NCBI GenBank assembly: GCA_910586445.1
Contig: CAJUHV010000002.1
Span: forward strand, 15,094 to 79,093
Direction: 5' to 3'
Length of the DNA: 64,000 nucleotides
DNA from: an uncultured Eubacterium sp.
Lineage (GTDB): Bacteria; Bacillota; Clostridia; Lachnospirales; Lachnospiraceae
The position numbers and the translations under genes are program-made. Under the pieces are notes generated by a model. The model was not told the origin of the DNA, made no database searches, and worked only from the letters and a program-made list of their open reading frames with translations. Every line of letters starts with the position of its first letter. The first letter of the stretch is position 1. Shown piece by piece: positions 55,446 through 63,908 of this stretch.

Positions 55446-56480
55446 ATGGAAATGGATATGGAATTTTTGCGGAAACTGCCTACGCCGGAAGAGTTAAAAC
55501 AGCAGTTTCCGATCGAGGCACAGACCGCAGTAATAAAGGCTGAAAGAGACATAGAAATCTGCAATATTTTTGAAGGAAAAGACGACAGGCTGCTGCTGGT
55601 AATCGGCCCATGCTCGGCTGACCACGAGGATGCAGTCATTGATTATATACTGCGGCTCCGCAAGGTACAGGATCAGGTATCAGATAAGCTTTTTATTGTC
55701 CCCCGCATTTATACAAATAAGCCCAGGACAGTTGGAATCGGCTATAAAGGAATGCTGCACCAGCCAGACCCGGAAAAAAAATCCGATATGCTAAAAGGGA
55801 TCATCGCGATCCGCCAGATGCATATGAGGGCTGTCAGGGAAACAGGCTTTACATGTGCAGACGAGATGCTTTATCCAGAAAACCACCGGTATCTTTCAGA
55901 CCTGCTTACGTATGTAGCAGTAGGAGCACGCTCAGTAGAAGACCAGCAGCACAGGCTGACAGCCAGCGGCCTGGGCATACCGGTAGGAATGAAAAACCCG
56001 ACCGGAGGGGATGCCAGCGTTATGATGAATTCCATTATAGCAGCACAGTGCAGCCACATCTACCTCTACCGCGGATGGGAGGTAAAAACAGGCGGAAATC
56101 CTTATGCGCACGCGATACTGCGCGGCTATGTGGATAAATTCGGTCGCAATATACCAAATTACCATTACGAAGACCTGCAGCATGTGCTTGCATTATACGG
56201 CGAAAAAGAGATTTCCAATCCGGCAGTAGTGATCGATACCAATCACTCAAATTCCGGGAAAAATTACCTCGAGCAGATCAGGATCAGCAAAGATATTATG
56301 CACAGCTGCAAGGTATCCCCGGATATACGAAAGCTGGTCAAAGGGCTTATGATCGAAAGCTATCTTGAAGACGGGGCACAGGAAGTAAGCGGGCACTGCT
56401 ACGGAAAATCGATCACAGATCCATGTCTTGGCTGGAGCAGGACAGAACGCCTGATTTATGAGCTGGCAGAACTGTGGTAA
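55446..56480 (+). CDS. aroF: 3-deoxy-7-phosphoheptulonate synthase (DAHP synthase, class I)
   Basis: 344 residues, the length of AroF/G/H type I-alpha enzymes. It joins PEP and erythrose-4-phosphate, the first step of aromatic biosynthesis. Motifs: VIGPCSADHEDAVIDYI, PRIYTNKPRTVGIGYKG, ADEMLYPEN, GMKNPTGGDASVMMNSI, IDTNHSNSGKN, GLMIESYLEDG. Which amino acid inhibits it cannot be told, hence the symbol is generic. The start has no strong Shine-Dalgarno, and M3/M5 (55452, 55458) are alternatives. aroA and tyrA lie 12 kb away. Confidence 0.96.
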   Translation: MEMDMEFLRKLPTPEELKQQFPIEAQTAVIKAERDIEICNIFEGKDDRLLLVIGPCSADHEDAVIDYILRLRKVQDQVSDKLFIVPRIYTNKPRTVGIGYKGMLHQPDPEKKSDMLKGIIAIRQMHMRAVRETGFTCADEMLYPENHRYLSDLLTYVAVGARSVEDQQHRLTASGLGIPVGMKNPTGGDASVMMNSIIAAQCSHIYLYRGWEVKTGGNPYAHAILRGYVDKFGRNIPNYHYEDLQHVLALYGEKEISNPAVVIDTNHSNSGKNYLEQIRISKDIMHSCKVSPDIRKLVKGLMIESYLEDGAQEVSGHCYGKSITDPCLGWSRTERLIYELAELW

Positions 56481-56611
56481 GCAGGTTTTTATAATAATTG
56501 TTATAGAAAGAGCAATATTCTACTGTTTTTCTGAATATTTTACTATTTTTTTCTGCTGCAATTATTTATAATTTAGATACAATATACGAAGATATGAAAA
56601 AGGGGGTTCTC

Positions 56612-58540
56612 ATGATACTTTCATGTCAAAATATATCAAAGTCATTTGGGACAGATGAGATTATAAAAAGTGCATCTTTTCATATCGAAAATCATGAAAA
56701 AGCTGCTATTGTCGGGATCAATGGTGCCGGCAAATCTACGCTGCTAAAGATGATTATGCGTGAGCTGGAGCCGGATGAAGGAGCCGTAACAATCGCAAAG
56801 GACAAGACCATCGGCTATCTGGCACAAAATCAGGATCTTGAAAGCGAACGCACAATCTATGAAGAAGTGCTTACAGCGAAGCAGTCAGTCATTGCCATGG
56901 AACAGGAGATACGGCGCATGGAGGCCGGCATGGACAGTGTCCAGCCGCAGGATATGGAGCCGTATATGGAAAAATATGAACGTCTGGTGCACCAGTTCGA
57001 GCTGGCAGACGGTTATACCTACCGCAGTGAAGTGACGGGAGTTTTATGCGGGCTGGGGTTTGAAGAAGCAGAATTTAGCAAAAAGCAGAAGGAATTATCC
57101 GGCGGACAGAAAACACGTGTCGCATTGGGACGCCTTTTGGTAACAAAACCGGATATCCTGCTTTTGGACGAGCCGACCAACCATCTGGATATGGAATCCA
57201 TCCAATGGCTGGAAAACTACCTGCTGAATTATAAAGGCGCTGTCCTTTTAGTATCGCATGACCGTTATTTTATGGATAAAATCGTGTCCAAGGTCATCGA
57301 AGTATTCCAGCACCAGGTCAGAAGCTACAGCGGGAATTATACGGATTTTGCAAAGAAAAAGGAGCAGATCCGCGCAGCGCAGATTCATGCCTATTATAAT
57401 CAGCAGCAGGAAATCCGCCATCAGGAAGAGGTCATAGCAAAATTAAAATCATTTAACCGTGAAAAGTCCATCCGGCGTGCCGAAAGCCGCGAAAAGATGC
57501 TGGATAAAGTCGAGCGCCTGGAAAAGCCGGTAGATGATTTTACGGATATCCATATATCGCTGGAGCCGTGCATTACAAGCGGCAACGATGTATTGAAAAT
57601 CGAGCAGCTGGCCAAAGCCTTTGACGGCAGGAAACTGTTTGAAGGCATTGATTTTTCTATTTTCCGTGGTGAGCGGGTGGCTTTGATCGGCAACAACGGA
57701 ACCGGCAAGACGACGATTTTAAAGATCATTAACGATCTGGTGCCGGCAGACAAGGGTGAGATTACGCTCGGCACAAACGTGCATATCGGCTATTACGATC
57801 AGGAGCATCAGGTGCTTCATGCAGATAAGACGCTGTTTGAAGAAATATCAGATGATTATCCGCAGCTGACCAATACGCAGATACGCAGCACGCTGGCGGC
57901 ATTTTTATTTACAAATGATGATGTATTCAAGCGGATCGGGGATTTAAGCGGCGGCGAGCGCGGGCGTGTATCGCTTGCAAAGCTGATGCTTTCGGAAGCT
58001 AACTTTTTGATCTTGGATGAGCCGACCAACCACCTGGATATTACATCAAAGGAGATCCTGGAAAATGCGCTGGTACATTATGAAGGGACTGTTTTATTTG
58101 TATCACACGACCGATATTTTATTAATAAGACAGCAACCAGAATCTTAGACCTGCATGAGCAGCATGTGCTGAATTATATCGGCAATTATGATTACTATAT
58201 TGAAAAGAAAGATACACAAAGGGCAGTATTAAAAAAAGAAAACAGCTTAAATAATGCAGCGCAGACAAAGGAACCATCCAAAGAATCCAGCGGAAAGGAT
58301 GACTGGAAACAGCGCAAGCAGGAACAGGCAGCAAAACGAAAGCTGGAAAATGAATTAAATCAGGTAGAAGGGCGCATTGAACAGCTGGAAGAGGAAAAAA
58401 AGGCACTAGAAACAGAAATGGCAGACCCGGCAGTAGCAGTTATTTCTGCAGAAGTCATAAAACTGCATGAGCAGATCGCGCAGCGGGAAGAAGAACTGGA
58501 ACGGCTGTATGAACGCTGGGAAAATTTGACAAATCTGTAA
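56612..58540 (+). CDS. ABC-F family ATPase (translation factor type)
   Basis: 642 residues from ATG 56612 (AAGGGGG upstream). Two ABC domains: Walker A GINGAGKST and GNNGTGKTT; signatures LSGGQKTRVALG and LSGGERGRVSLA; Walker B ILLLDEPTNHLD and FLILDEPTNHLD. Between them is the ABC-F linker helix pair (about 240-320), and a C-terminal coiled coil (KQRKQEQAAKRKLENELNQV). No membrane domain. These proteins act in the ribosome E site; this arrangement resembles YdiF/Uup-like housekeeping members more than antibiotic-resistance types, but resistance cannot be excluded. The stop overlaps the rex promoter. Confidence 0.94.
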   Translation: MILSCQNISKSFGTDEIIKSASFHIENHEKAAIVGINGAGKSTLLKMIMRELEPDEGAVTIAKDKTIGYLAQNQDLESERTIYEEVLTAKQSVIAMEQEIRRMEAGMDSVQPQDMEPYMEKYERLVHQFELADGYTYRSEVTGVLCGLGFEEAEFSKKQKELSGGQKTRVALGRLLVTKPDILLLDEPTNHLDMESIQWLENYLLNYKGAVLLVSHDRYFMDKIVSKVIEVFQHQVRSYSGNYTDFAKKKEQIRAAQIHAYYNQQQEIRHQEEVIAKLKSFNREKSIRRAESREKMLDKVERLEKPVDDFTDIHISLEPCITSGNDVLKIEQLAKAFDGRKLFEGIDFSIFRGERVALIGNNGTGKTTILKIINDLVPADKGEITLGTNVHIGYYDQEHQVLHADKTLFEEISDDYPQLTNTQIRSTLAAFLFTNDDVFKRIGDLSGGERGRVSLAKLMLSEANFLILDEPTNHLDITSKEILENALVHYEGTVLFVSHDRYFINKTATRILDLHEQHVLNYIGNYDYYIEKKDTQRAVLKKENSLNNAAQTKEPSKESSGKDDWKQRKQEQAAKRKLENELNQVEGRIEQLEEEKKALETEMADPAVAVISAEVIKLHEQIAQREEELERLYERWENLTNL

Positions 58541-58554
58541 AATGCTTATATAAT
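58526..58554 (+). promoter_or_regulatory. Promoter of rex
   Basis: TTGACA (58526-58531), a 17-bp spacer and TATAAT (58549-58554). The -35 box lies inside the last codons of the ABC-F gene. Confidence 0.85.
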
Positions 58555-58594
58555 CAAAAATATTGCGCAAAAAAATGTAAGGGGAGTATTTACC

Positions 58595-59230
58595 TTGGGG
58601 AAAGAAATATCACAGGCGGTCATTCGCAGAATGCCACGGTACTATCGTTATCTTGGAGAGCTGCTCGATGAAGGCGTCGAGCGGATATCTTCCAATGAAC
58701 TAAGTGAAAAAATGAAAGTCACTGCGTCACAGATCCGTCAGGATTTGAACAATTTTGGAGGATTTGGACAGCAGGGATATGGTTATAACGTTCAGTATTT
58801 ATATGATGAAATCGGGAAAATATTAGGACTGGAAGAACAACACAATATTATCGTGATCGGTGCCGGCAATCTGGGCCAGGCACTTGCCAATTACGGCAAA
58901 TTCGAAAAGCTGGGATTTATGATCATCGGGTTATTTGATATCAACCCGGATCTAATGGGGAGGTCTCAGCGCGGAATCCCGATCATGATGCTGGAAGAGC
59001 TGGAAGAATTTGTAATATCGCATAAGATCGATATTGCAGCACTTACCATGCCGAAAGGATCGGCGGATACGATTGCAAATCAGCTGGTAAAGCTGGGCAT
59101 ACATGCAATCTGGAATTTTGCCCATGTAGATTTAGACCTGATGGACAAAAATGTAGTTGTGGAAAACGTGCATCTATCCGACAGCCTGATGCAGCTGTCT
59201 TACAATATGATGCGTAACGAAGCGGACTAG
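58595..59230 (+). CDS. rex: Redox-sensing transcriptional repressor Rex
   Basis: 211 residues, started by TTG (58595) with GGGGAG ten bases upstream. Winged-helix domain (ISQAVIRRMPRYYRYLGELL, SSNELSEKMKVTASQIRQDL, NNFGGFGQQGYGYNV) and Rossmann NADH-binding domain (IVIGAGNLGQALANY, IGLFDINPDLMGR). C-terminal helix swaps in the dimer. It senses NADH/NAD+ and represses fermentation and NADH-reoxidation genes. Its stop lies two bases from the MITE-like element, which therefore touches the gene's end. Confidence 0.97.
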   Translation: MGKEISQAVIRRMPRYYRYLGELLDEGVERISSNELSEKMKVTASQIRQDLNNFGGFGQQGYGYNVQYLYDEIGKILGLEEQHNIIVIGAGNLGQALANYGKFEKLGFMIIGLFDINPDLMGRSQRGIPIMMLEELEEFVISHKIDIAALTMPKGSADTIANQLVKLGIHAIWNFAHVDLDLMDKNVVVENVHLSDSLMQLSYNMMRNEAD

Positions 59231-59390
59231 AGCGTGTCTTAAAAATCATTCCCGCCATCTGCACTCCCCACTTAGCGGATAATCTATCCCAAATTTAATC
59301 AACATAGCCCGCTATGCCTCATAAATTTGGGATAAATTCTCCACCAAGTGTGAAGCACATCTCACGGAAAGCATTTTTAAGACACGCTCT
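59229..59390. mobile_element. 162-bp MITE-like element between rex and nnr
   Basis: AGAGCGTGTCTTAAAAAT (59229-59246) is perfectly inverted at 59373-59390. Inside is a second perfect inverted pair (13 bp, TATCCCAAATTTA at 59285-59297 and 59322-59334). No reading frame of its own. It begins within the rex stop codon region. Similar ends (GAGCGTGTC / GACACGCTC) occur at 39611-39658, so it is a family. Confidence 0.85.
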
Positions 59391-59436
59391 AGAGCATGTT
59401 TTATGCATAAATACAAATAAAACGCAGGGAAATGTT

Positions 59437-61125
59437 ATGAAGCGGATTGTAAATAGTGAAGAAATGAAATTCTGTGACAGCAGCACAATTACACATTTTG
59501 GCGTACCGTCCATTGTACTGATGGAGCGGGCGGCGCTGAGCGTAGTCAGCAGGATACCAGAAGAATTTATAAAAGACGGCAGCATTTTAATCGCATGCGG
59601 CAGCGGAAATAACGGTGCCGACGGACTGGCAGCCGCCAGAATGCTGTATCAAAAAGGCTGCGATGTAACAGTTGCCAGGGTGCCGGACAATGGCAGGTGT
59701 ACACAAGAAAATAAAATGCAGCTTTCTATTTTAAATAAATATAAGATCCGTGTCGTAGATTCTATTCCACAGCCGGATGCATACGATTGTATTATAGACG
59801 CATTATTCGGCGTAGGCTTATCAAGGCCGCCCGAGGGCGTTTATGCGCAGTGGATCTATGCGCTGAATCAAAAAAGCGGGTATAAAATAGCAGTAGATCT
59901 GCCAAGCGGCGTATCGTCGGATACCGGGCAGGTCTATCCGGCCTGCTTTCAGGCAGATCTGACGGTGACATTTGCATACTATAAAATCGGCCAGATCTTA
60001 TATCCCGGATGTGAAAAATGCGGCAGGGTTGTTGTAGAACAAATCGGCATTACCGATGACAGCTGGCTTTCACGCAGCCCGTCCTGCTTTATGCCTGATC
60101 AGGAAGACCTGTACCAGCTGCCGCACAGGCCGAAACGGTCAAATAAGGGAACATTCGGCAGGGTGCTTGTCATAGCAGGAAGTACAAATATGGCAGGTGC
60201 TGCCTTATTTTGTGCGAAGGCAGCTTACCGAACAGGCTGCGGCCTTGTAAAAATCTATACGCCGGACAAAAACCGCGTAATTTTACAAAATGCGCTCCCA
60301 GAAGCGATTATAGCTGCGTATGATGAGTCTATATATGAAGAATCTGTGTATGAAGAGTCTATGTATGAAGAGTCTTCCTATGCAATCAAAAAAGATACTG
60401 CGAATGAAGAAGTTTCTGCAATTGAAAAAGCTTCTGCAATTGAAAAAGTTTCTGCAATTGGAGAATATACTACGAATGAAAAGGTTTCTTCTGATAAGCA
60501 TACAGCTTTTGAAAAAGGGAATCCGCTGCTAGACGCCATACAGTGGGCAGATGTGATTGCAATAGGCCCCGGCATAGGAACCGGCCCAGGTGCCCGCCGT
60601 ATTCTGGAACAGACTTTAAAAGAAGCCAGAGTGCCGCTGGTACTGGATGCAGACGCATTAAATATAGCCGCTGCAGACCCGCAGCTATTAAGCACGGCTT
60701 CATCACCGCTGATTCTTACGCCGCACTTAGGAGAAATGGCAAGGCTTACCGGCAGGCAGGTTTTGGAAATACAAAATACCATGATTTCTACGGCAAGGGA
60801 ATTTGCCGGGCGTCATCAGCTGGTTGTAGTATTAAAAGATGCCGTAACCGTAACAGCTTCCCCATCTGCAGCTTACTTAAACACATCCGGCTGTAATGCA
60901 ATGGCAAAAGGCGGCAGCGGAGATGTGCTGACAGGCATGATCGCCGCGCTGCTGGCACAGGGCATGGAGGCAGAAAAAGCAGCTGTTATGGGTGTCTATA
61001 TTCATGGACTGGCAGGAGAAGCAGCTGCGCGGCAGCACGGAGAATACAGTGTGCTTGCTGCGGATCTGATCGAGTCCATCGGCAGTATTATGAAAAAGTA
61101 TCGCGAATGTGAGGGAACAAAATGA
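59437..61125 (+). CDS. nnr: Bifunctional NAD(P)H-hydrate epimerase / dehydratase, with tandem-repeat insertion
   Basis: 562 residues from ATG 59437 (AGGGAAA upstream); the open frame from 59314 runs through the MITE-like element. N-terminal epimerase (about 1-215): ACGSGNNGADGLAAARML, DALFGVGLSRP, VDLPSGVSSDTG. C-terminal ADP/ATP-dependent dehydratase (ribokinase-like, about 225-562): GTFGRVLVIAGSTNMAGAA, IGPGIGTGPGARR, LTPHLGEMARL, AMAKGGSGDVLTGMIAALLA. Repairs damaged NAD(P)HX. Residues ~294-361 form a low-complexity insertion of YEES and AIEKVSAIEK-type repeats that other family members lack. The stop overlaps alr (ATGA). Confidence 0.95.
   Translation: MKRIVNSEEMKFCDSSTITHFGVPSIVLMERAALSVVSRIPEEFIKDGSILIACGSGNNGADGLAAARMLYQKGCDVTVARVPDNGRCTQENKMQLSILNKYKIRVVDSIPQPDAYDCIIDALFGVGLSRPPEGVYAQWIYALNQKSGYKIAVDLPSGVSSDTGQVYPACFQADLTVTFAYYKIGQILYPGCEKCGRVVVEQIGITDDSWLSRSPSCFMPDQEDLYQLPHRPKRSNKGTFGRVLVIAGSTNMAGAALFCAKAAYRTGCGLVKIYTPDKNRVILQNALPEAIIAAYDESIYEESVYEESMYEESSYAIKKDTANEEVSAIEKASAIEKVSAIGEYTTNEKVSSDKHTAFEKGNPLLDAIQWADVIAIGPGIGTGPGARRILEQTLKEARVPLVLDADALNIAAADPQLLSTASSPLILTPHLGEMARLTGRQVLEIQNTMISTAREFAGRHQLVVVLKDAVTVTASPSAAYLNTSGCNAMAKGGSGDVLTGMIAALLAQGMEAEKAAVMGVYIHGLAGEAAARQHGEYSVLAADLIESIGSIMKKYRECEGTK
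60319..60460 (+). repeat. Tandem repeats inside nnr (15 bp and 18 bp)
   Basis: 15-bp units of TATGAAGAGTCT type code for (I/V/M)YEES at about 60319-60375. Then two 18-bp units (60418-60435 and 60436-60453) code for AIEKAS/AIEKVS, with a partial third. All are in frame. Confidence 0.9.
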
Positions 61126-62285
61126 GCAGATTCAGCCGGGTCTATGCAAAAATAGATCTGACTGCAGCCATGCACAATCTGGAATCCATACATGGCTGCA
61201 GTCAGAATGCACAGATTATTGCTGTTGTAAAAACAGATGCCTATGGCCATGGCGCAGCAGAGCTTGCAAAAAGAGCTGAAGAGCTTGACTATCTGTTCGG
61301 CTTTGCCGTAGCTACGGCACCAGAGGCTTTTCAGCTGCGTAACGCAGGCATAAAAAAACCGATTTTAATTTTAGGTTATGTGTTTGAAGAACACTATGAG
61401 GAACTGGCGGCACAGGACATACGGGTTACAGTGTTTACGCTCGAAATGGCTGAGCAGCTGTCTAAGGCAGCCGCCCGTGCAGGCAGGGATATTTTTGTGC
61501 ATATAAAGATTGATACAGGCATGAGCCGTATCGGCATGCAGGTAAATGAAGAAAATGCAAAAATAATAGCTAAGATTGCCTCCATAGAGCATATAATAGT
61601 AGAAGGCATATTTACCCATTTTGCAAAAGCCGATGAGGCCGATAAGACAGCAGCAGACAGGCAGTTGGAACAGTTTTTACATATGGTGCGCCTGGCAGAA
61701 AAAGAAGGCGTAACAATCCCATACCGCCACTGTGCAAACAGCGCTGCGATTATAGACCTGCCTAAGGCACAGTTGGATATTGTCAGAGCGGGCATTATAT
61801 TATACGGCCTGTGGCCTTCGGATGAAGTACAAAAAAGCCGGATCGGCCTTCATCCGGTATTGGAGCTGAAAAGCCATATAGCGTATGTTAAGGATCTGGA
61901 GGCAGGCAGGAGCATTTCTTATGGCGGGACTTATACGATAAAGGAGCCGCGAAAAATCGCTACTATTCCGGTCGGCTACGGGGACGGCTATCCGCGCAGC
62001 CTGTCTAATAAAGGACAGGTGCTGATCCACGGACATCGTGCACCGGTCGCAGGCAGAATCTGCATGGATCAGTTTATGGTGGATGTCACAGATATTCCTG
62101 ACGCAGCTGCGGGCGATGAAGTTACGCTGATTGGGAGAGACGGCGGCGATGGCATTACCGTCGAAGAGCTTGCCGGCCTGTCCGGCAGATTTCCATATGA
62201 ATTTGTCTGTGGAATCGGAAAACGTGTGCCGCGTGTCTTTTATGAAAATGGTCAGCCGGTCAGCGAGCGCAGTCCGTTTTCGTAA
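61122..62285 (+). CDS. alr: Alanine racemase
   Basis: 387 residues; start overlaps the nnr stop by 4 bp, so translation is coupled. Makes D-alanine for peptidoglycan. PLP lysine in VVKTDAYGHG, substrate-binding IDTGMSRIGM, HCANSAAI, RAGIILYGLWPS, and the catalytic Tyr in RSISYGGTYTI from the other subunit; C-terminal beta domain with HRAPVAGRICMDQFMVDVTD. The order nnr-alr-mazF is common in Firmicutes. Confidence 0.97.
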   Translation: MSRFSRVYAKIDLTAAMHNLESIHGCSQNAQIIAVVKTDAYGHGAAELAKRAEELDYLFGFAVATAPEAFQLRNAGIKKPILILGYVFEEHYEELAAQDIRVTVFTLEMAEQLSKAAARAGRDIFVHIKIDTGMSRIGMQVNEENAKIIAKIASIEHIIVEGIFTHFAKADEADKTAADRQLEQFLHMVRLAEKEGVTIPYRHCANSAAIIDLPKAQLDIVRAGIILYGLWPSDEVQKSRIGLHPVLELKSHIAYVKDLEAGRSISYGGTYTIKEPRKIATIPVGYGDGYPRSLSNKGQVLIHGHRAPVAGRICMDQFMVDVTDIPDAAAGDEVTLIGRDGGDGITVEELAGLSGRFPYEFVCGIGKRVPRVFYENGQPVSERSPFS

Positions 62286-62461
62286 AACTGCTGCCATACG
62301 CACAAGGAAAAAAAGTACATATTTTTTTGAAAAACTGCATATTCGCACAAGGAAAACGAAGAAAGATGAATACACTCAATAAAACTGGTAATACTCACCG
62401 TATACCTATTTTATAGTGCTGAAGCACCTATGGGTAGAACCTATTTTGTGGAGTGAATTTT

Positions 62462-62812
62462 ATGTTAATAAGACGTGGTGATATTTATTATGCAGATTTA
62501 AGGCCGGTCGTAGGCTCTGAGCAGGGCGGCGTGCGTCCGGTACTGATTATTCAAAATGATGTAGGCAACCTGCACAGCCCGACGGTCATCTGTGCAGCAA
62601 TTACTTCCCAGATGAATAAGGCAAAGCTGCCGACACATGTGGAATTATCCAGCAGCCGTTATGCGCTGGTGAAGGATTCCGTTATATTGTTAGAACAGCT
62701 TCGAACGATTGATAAAAAACGGCTGAAGGACAAAGTGTGCCACTTAGACGGCGAGATTATGAACAAAGTTGACAAAGCACTATGTATCAGCCTGCAATTA
62801 GTCGTTACATAG
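62462..62812 (+). CDS. MazF/EndoA-type mRNA interferase without adjacent antitoxin
   Basis: 116 residues from ATG 62462, eight bases after GGAG; GTG 62453 is an alternative. Typical Endo[29 protein letters not shown] (catalytic Arg), [18 protein letters not shown] (catalytic Thr), [18 protein letters not shown]. Bacillus EndoA cuts mRNA at UACAU. In Bacillus the antitoxin gene lies between alr and this gene. Here the 176-bp gap holds no credible antitoxin, only a 15-codon frame. The antitoxin is absent or encoded elsewhere. Confidence 0.93.
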   Translation: MLIRRGDIYYADLRPVVGSEQGGVRPVLIIQNDVGNLHSPTVICAAITSQMNKAKLPTHVELSSSRYALVKDSVILLEQLRTIDKKRLKDKVCHLDGEIMNKVDKALCISLQLVVT

Positions 62813-62813
62813 C

Positions 62814-62842
62814 TTGACGTAATTCGTGAGAAATGATATTTT
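62814..62842 (+). promoter_or_regulatory. Promoter of the CBS-domain gene
   Basis: TTGACG (62814-62819), a 17-bp spacer and TATTTT (62837-62842), just after the mazF stop. Confidence 0.5.
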
Positions 62843-62913
62843 AATATTAGGAAATTTTCTTAGTGATGTTAATTTAGTAATGTTAATACGGAGAAGAAAA
62901 AGGAGAGGGTTTT

Positions 62914-63783
62914 ATGGACGATGGCGCGAGTCCCAAGATCAATTACGCGGAAAGAAATAATTGGTTCAGCGATTTTCTAAAAAAACTGAACCGGAGAAAT
63001 ACAGATAAAATTACCGAAGAAGAGATCATTTCCATGGTAAACGAGGGCCATGAAACAGGCGTGCTGCAGGCAAATGAAGTGGAAATGATTCAAAACATTT
63101 TTGAATTTACCGACAAAGAAGCCAAAGACATTATGACGCATAGAAAAGGGATCTGTGCCCTGGATGGTACGATGCCGTTTCGGCAGGCACTGGATCAGGT
63201 CTTAAAGGAGCCTTTTTCCAGATTTCCGGTATATTTAGATAATATCGATAATATTATCGGTATTCTACATATCAAGGAAGTCATGACCTTCAGCAGGGAC
63301 GAGACGGTTATGGACAGACAGCTGAAGGATATTAATGGGCTTTTTGCAGAAAGTGAATTCATTCCCGAGACACGTAAAATCAGCGACCTGTTTCAGAAAA
63401 TGCAGGCGAAAAAAGCCCATATGGTTATCGTGGTGGACGAGTATGGACAGACATCCGGGCTGGTTGCGATGGAAGATATATTAGAGGAAATTGTCGGCAA
63501 CATTTTTGATGAGCATGACCGTGAAAACAAGCTGATTGAAAAAATTTCTGACAGGCATTATATTATGCATGGAATGGCAGATTTTGAAGAAGTAAAGGAT
63601 GCCCTGGGAATAGAATTAGAGGATGAAGAATACGATACGCTGAATGGATTTTTAATTTCTAAAATTAATAAAATACCTGCAGACGGCGAGACCTTTTCTA
63701 TTCCTTTTGAAGGTTATCAGTTTGATGTCACAAAGGTGGAAAATAAAATGATTCAGAATGTTTCTGTAAAACCGTTGTTCTAA
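62914..63783 (+). CDS. CBS-domain protein, CorC/hemolysin C-like
   Basis: 289 residues. N-terminal helical part (ITEEEIISMVNEGHETGVLQ), two CBS motifs (MTHRKGICALDGTMPFRQAL; FSRFPVYLDNIDNIIGILHI and HMVIVVDEYGQTSGLVAMED) and a C-terminal CorC_HlyC transporter-associated domain (about 205-289, YIMHGMADFEEVK, YDTLNGFLISKI). It lacks the N-terminal CNNM membrane domain of full hemolysin-family proteins, like CorC of E. coli. CBS pairs bind adenosyl nucleotides; a role in Mg2+/Co2+ efflux is known for the family only. AAAGGAGAGGG precedes the ATG. Confidence 0.92.
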   Translation: MDDGASPKINYAERNNWFSDFLKKLNRRNTDKITEEEIISMVNEGHETGVLQANEVEMIQNIFEFTDKEAKDIMTHRKGICALDGTMPFRQALDQVLKEPFSRFPVYLDNIDNIIGILHIKEVMTFSRDETVMDRQLKDINGLFAESEFIPETRKISDLFQKMQAKKAHMVIVVDEYGQTSGLVAMEDILEEIVGNIFDEHDRENKLIEKISDRHYIMHGMADFEEVKDALGIELEDEEYDTLNGFLISKINKIPADGETFSIPFEGYQFDVTKVENKMIQNVSVKPLF

Positions 63784-63796
63784 ATTGTTATAATTC

Positions 63797-63838
63797 TTGT
63801 CATCTGCCTTATAAAATGATACAATAGATTTTATAAGG
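63797..63838 (+). promoter_or_regulatory. Promoter overlapped by an 11-bp palindrome
   Basis: TTGTCA (63797-63802), a 17-bp spacer and TACAAT (63820-63825). CCTTATAAAAT (63807-63817) and ATTTTATAAGG (63828-63838) are perfectly inverted around the -10 box, a good operator position. The gene it would drive is beyond the window. The same hairpin could alternatively end the CBS gene. Confidence 0.55.
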
Positions 63839-63908
63839 CTGCGATGAAAGAATGCATAATAAAAAGATCAAAAATAGCAGAGAGATTTATAGAGGTAATA
63901 AAAATTTG

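Noticed and set aside
59314..59436. N-terminal extension of Nnr
   Set aside because: It translates the right half of the MITE-like element; the family start and an AGGGAAA site are at 59437.
62286..62461. MazE-like antitoxin gene
   Set aside because: Only a 15-codon frame is present; it is too short and unlike any antitoxin.
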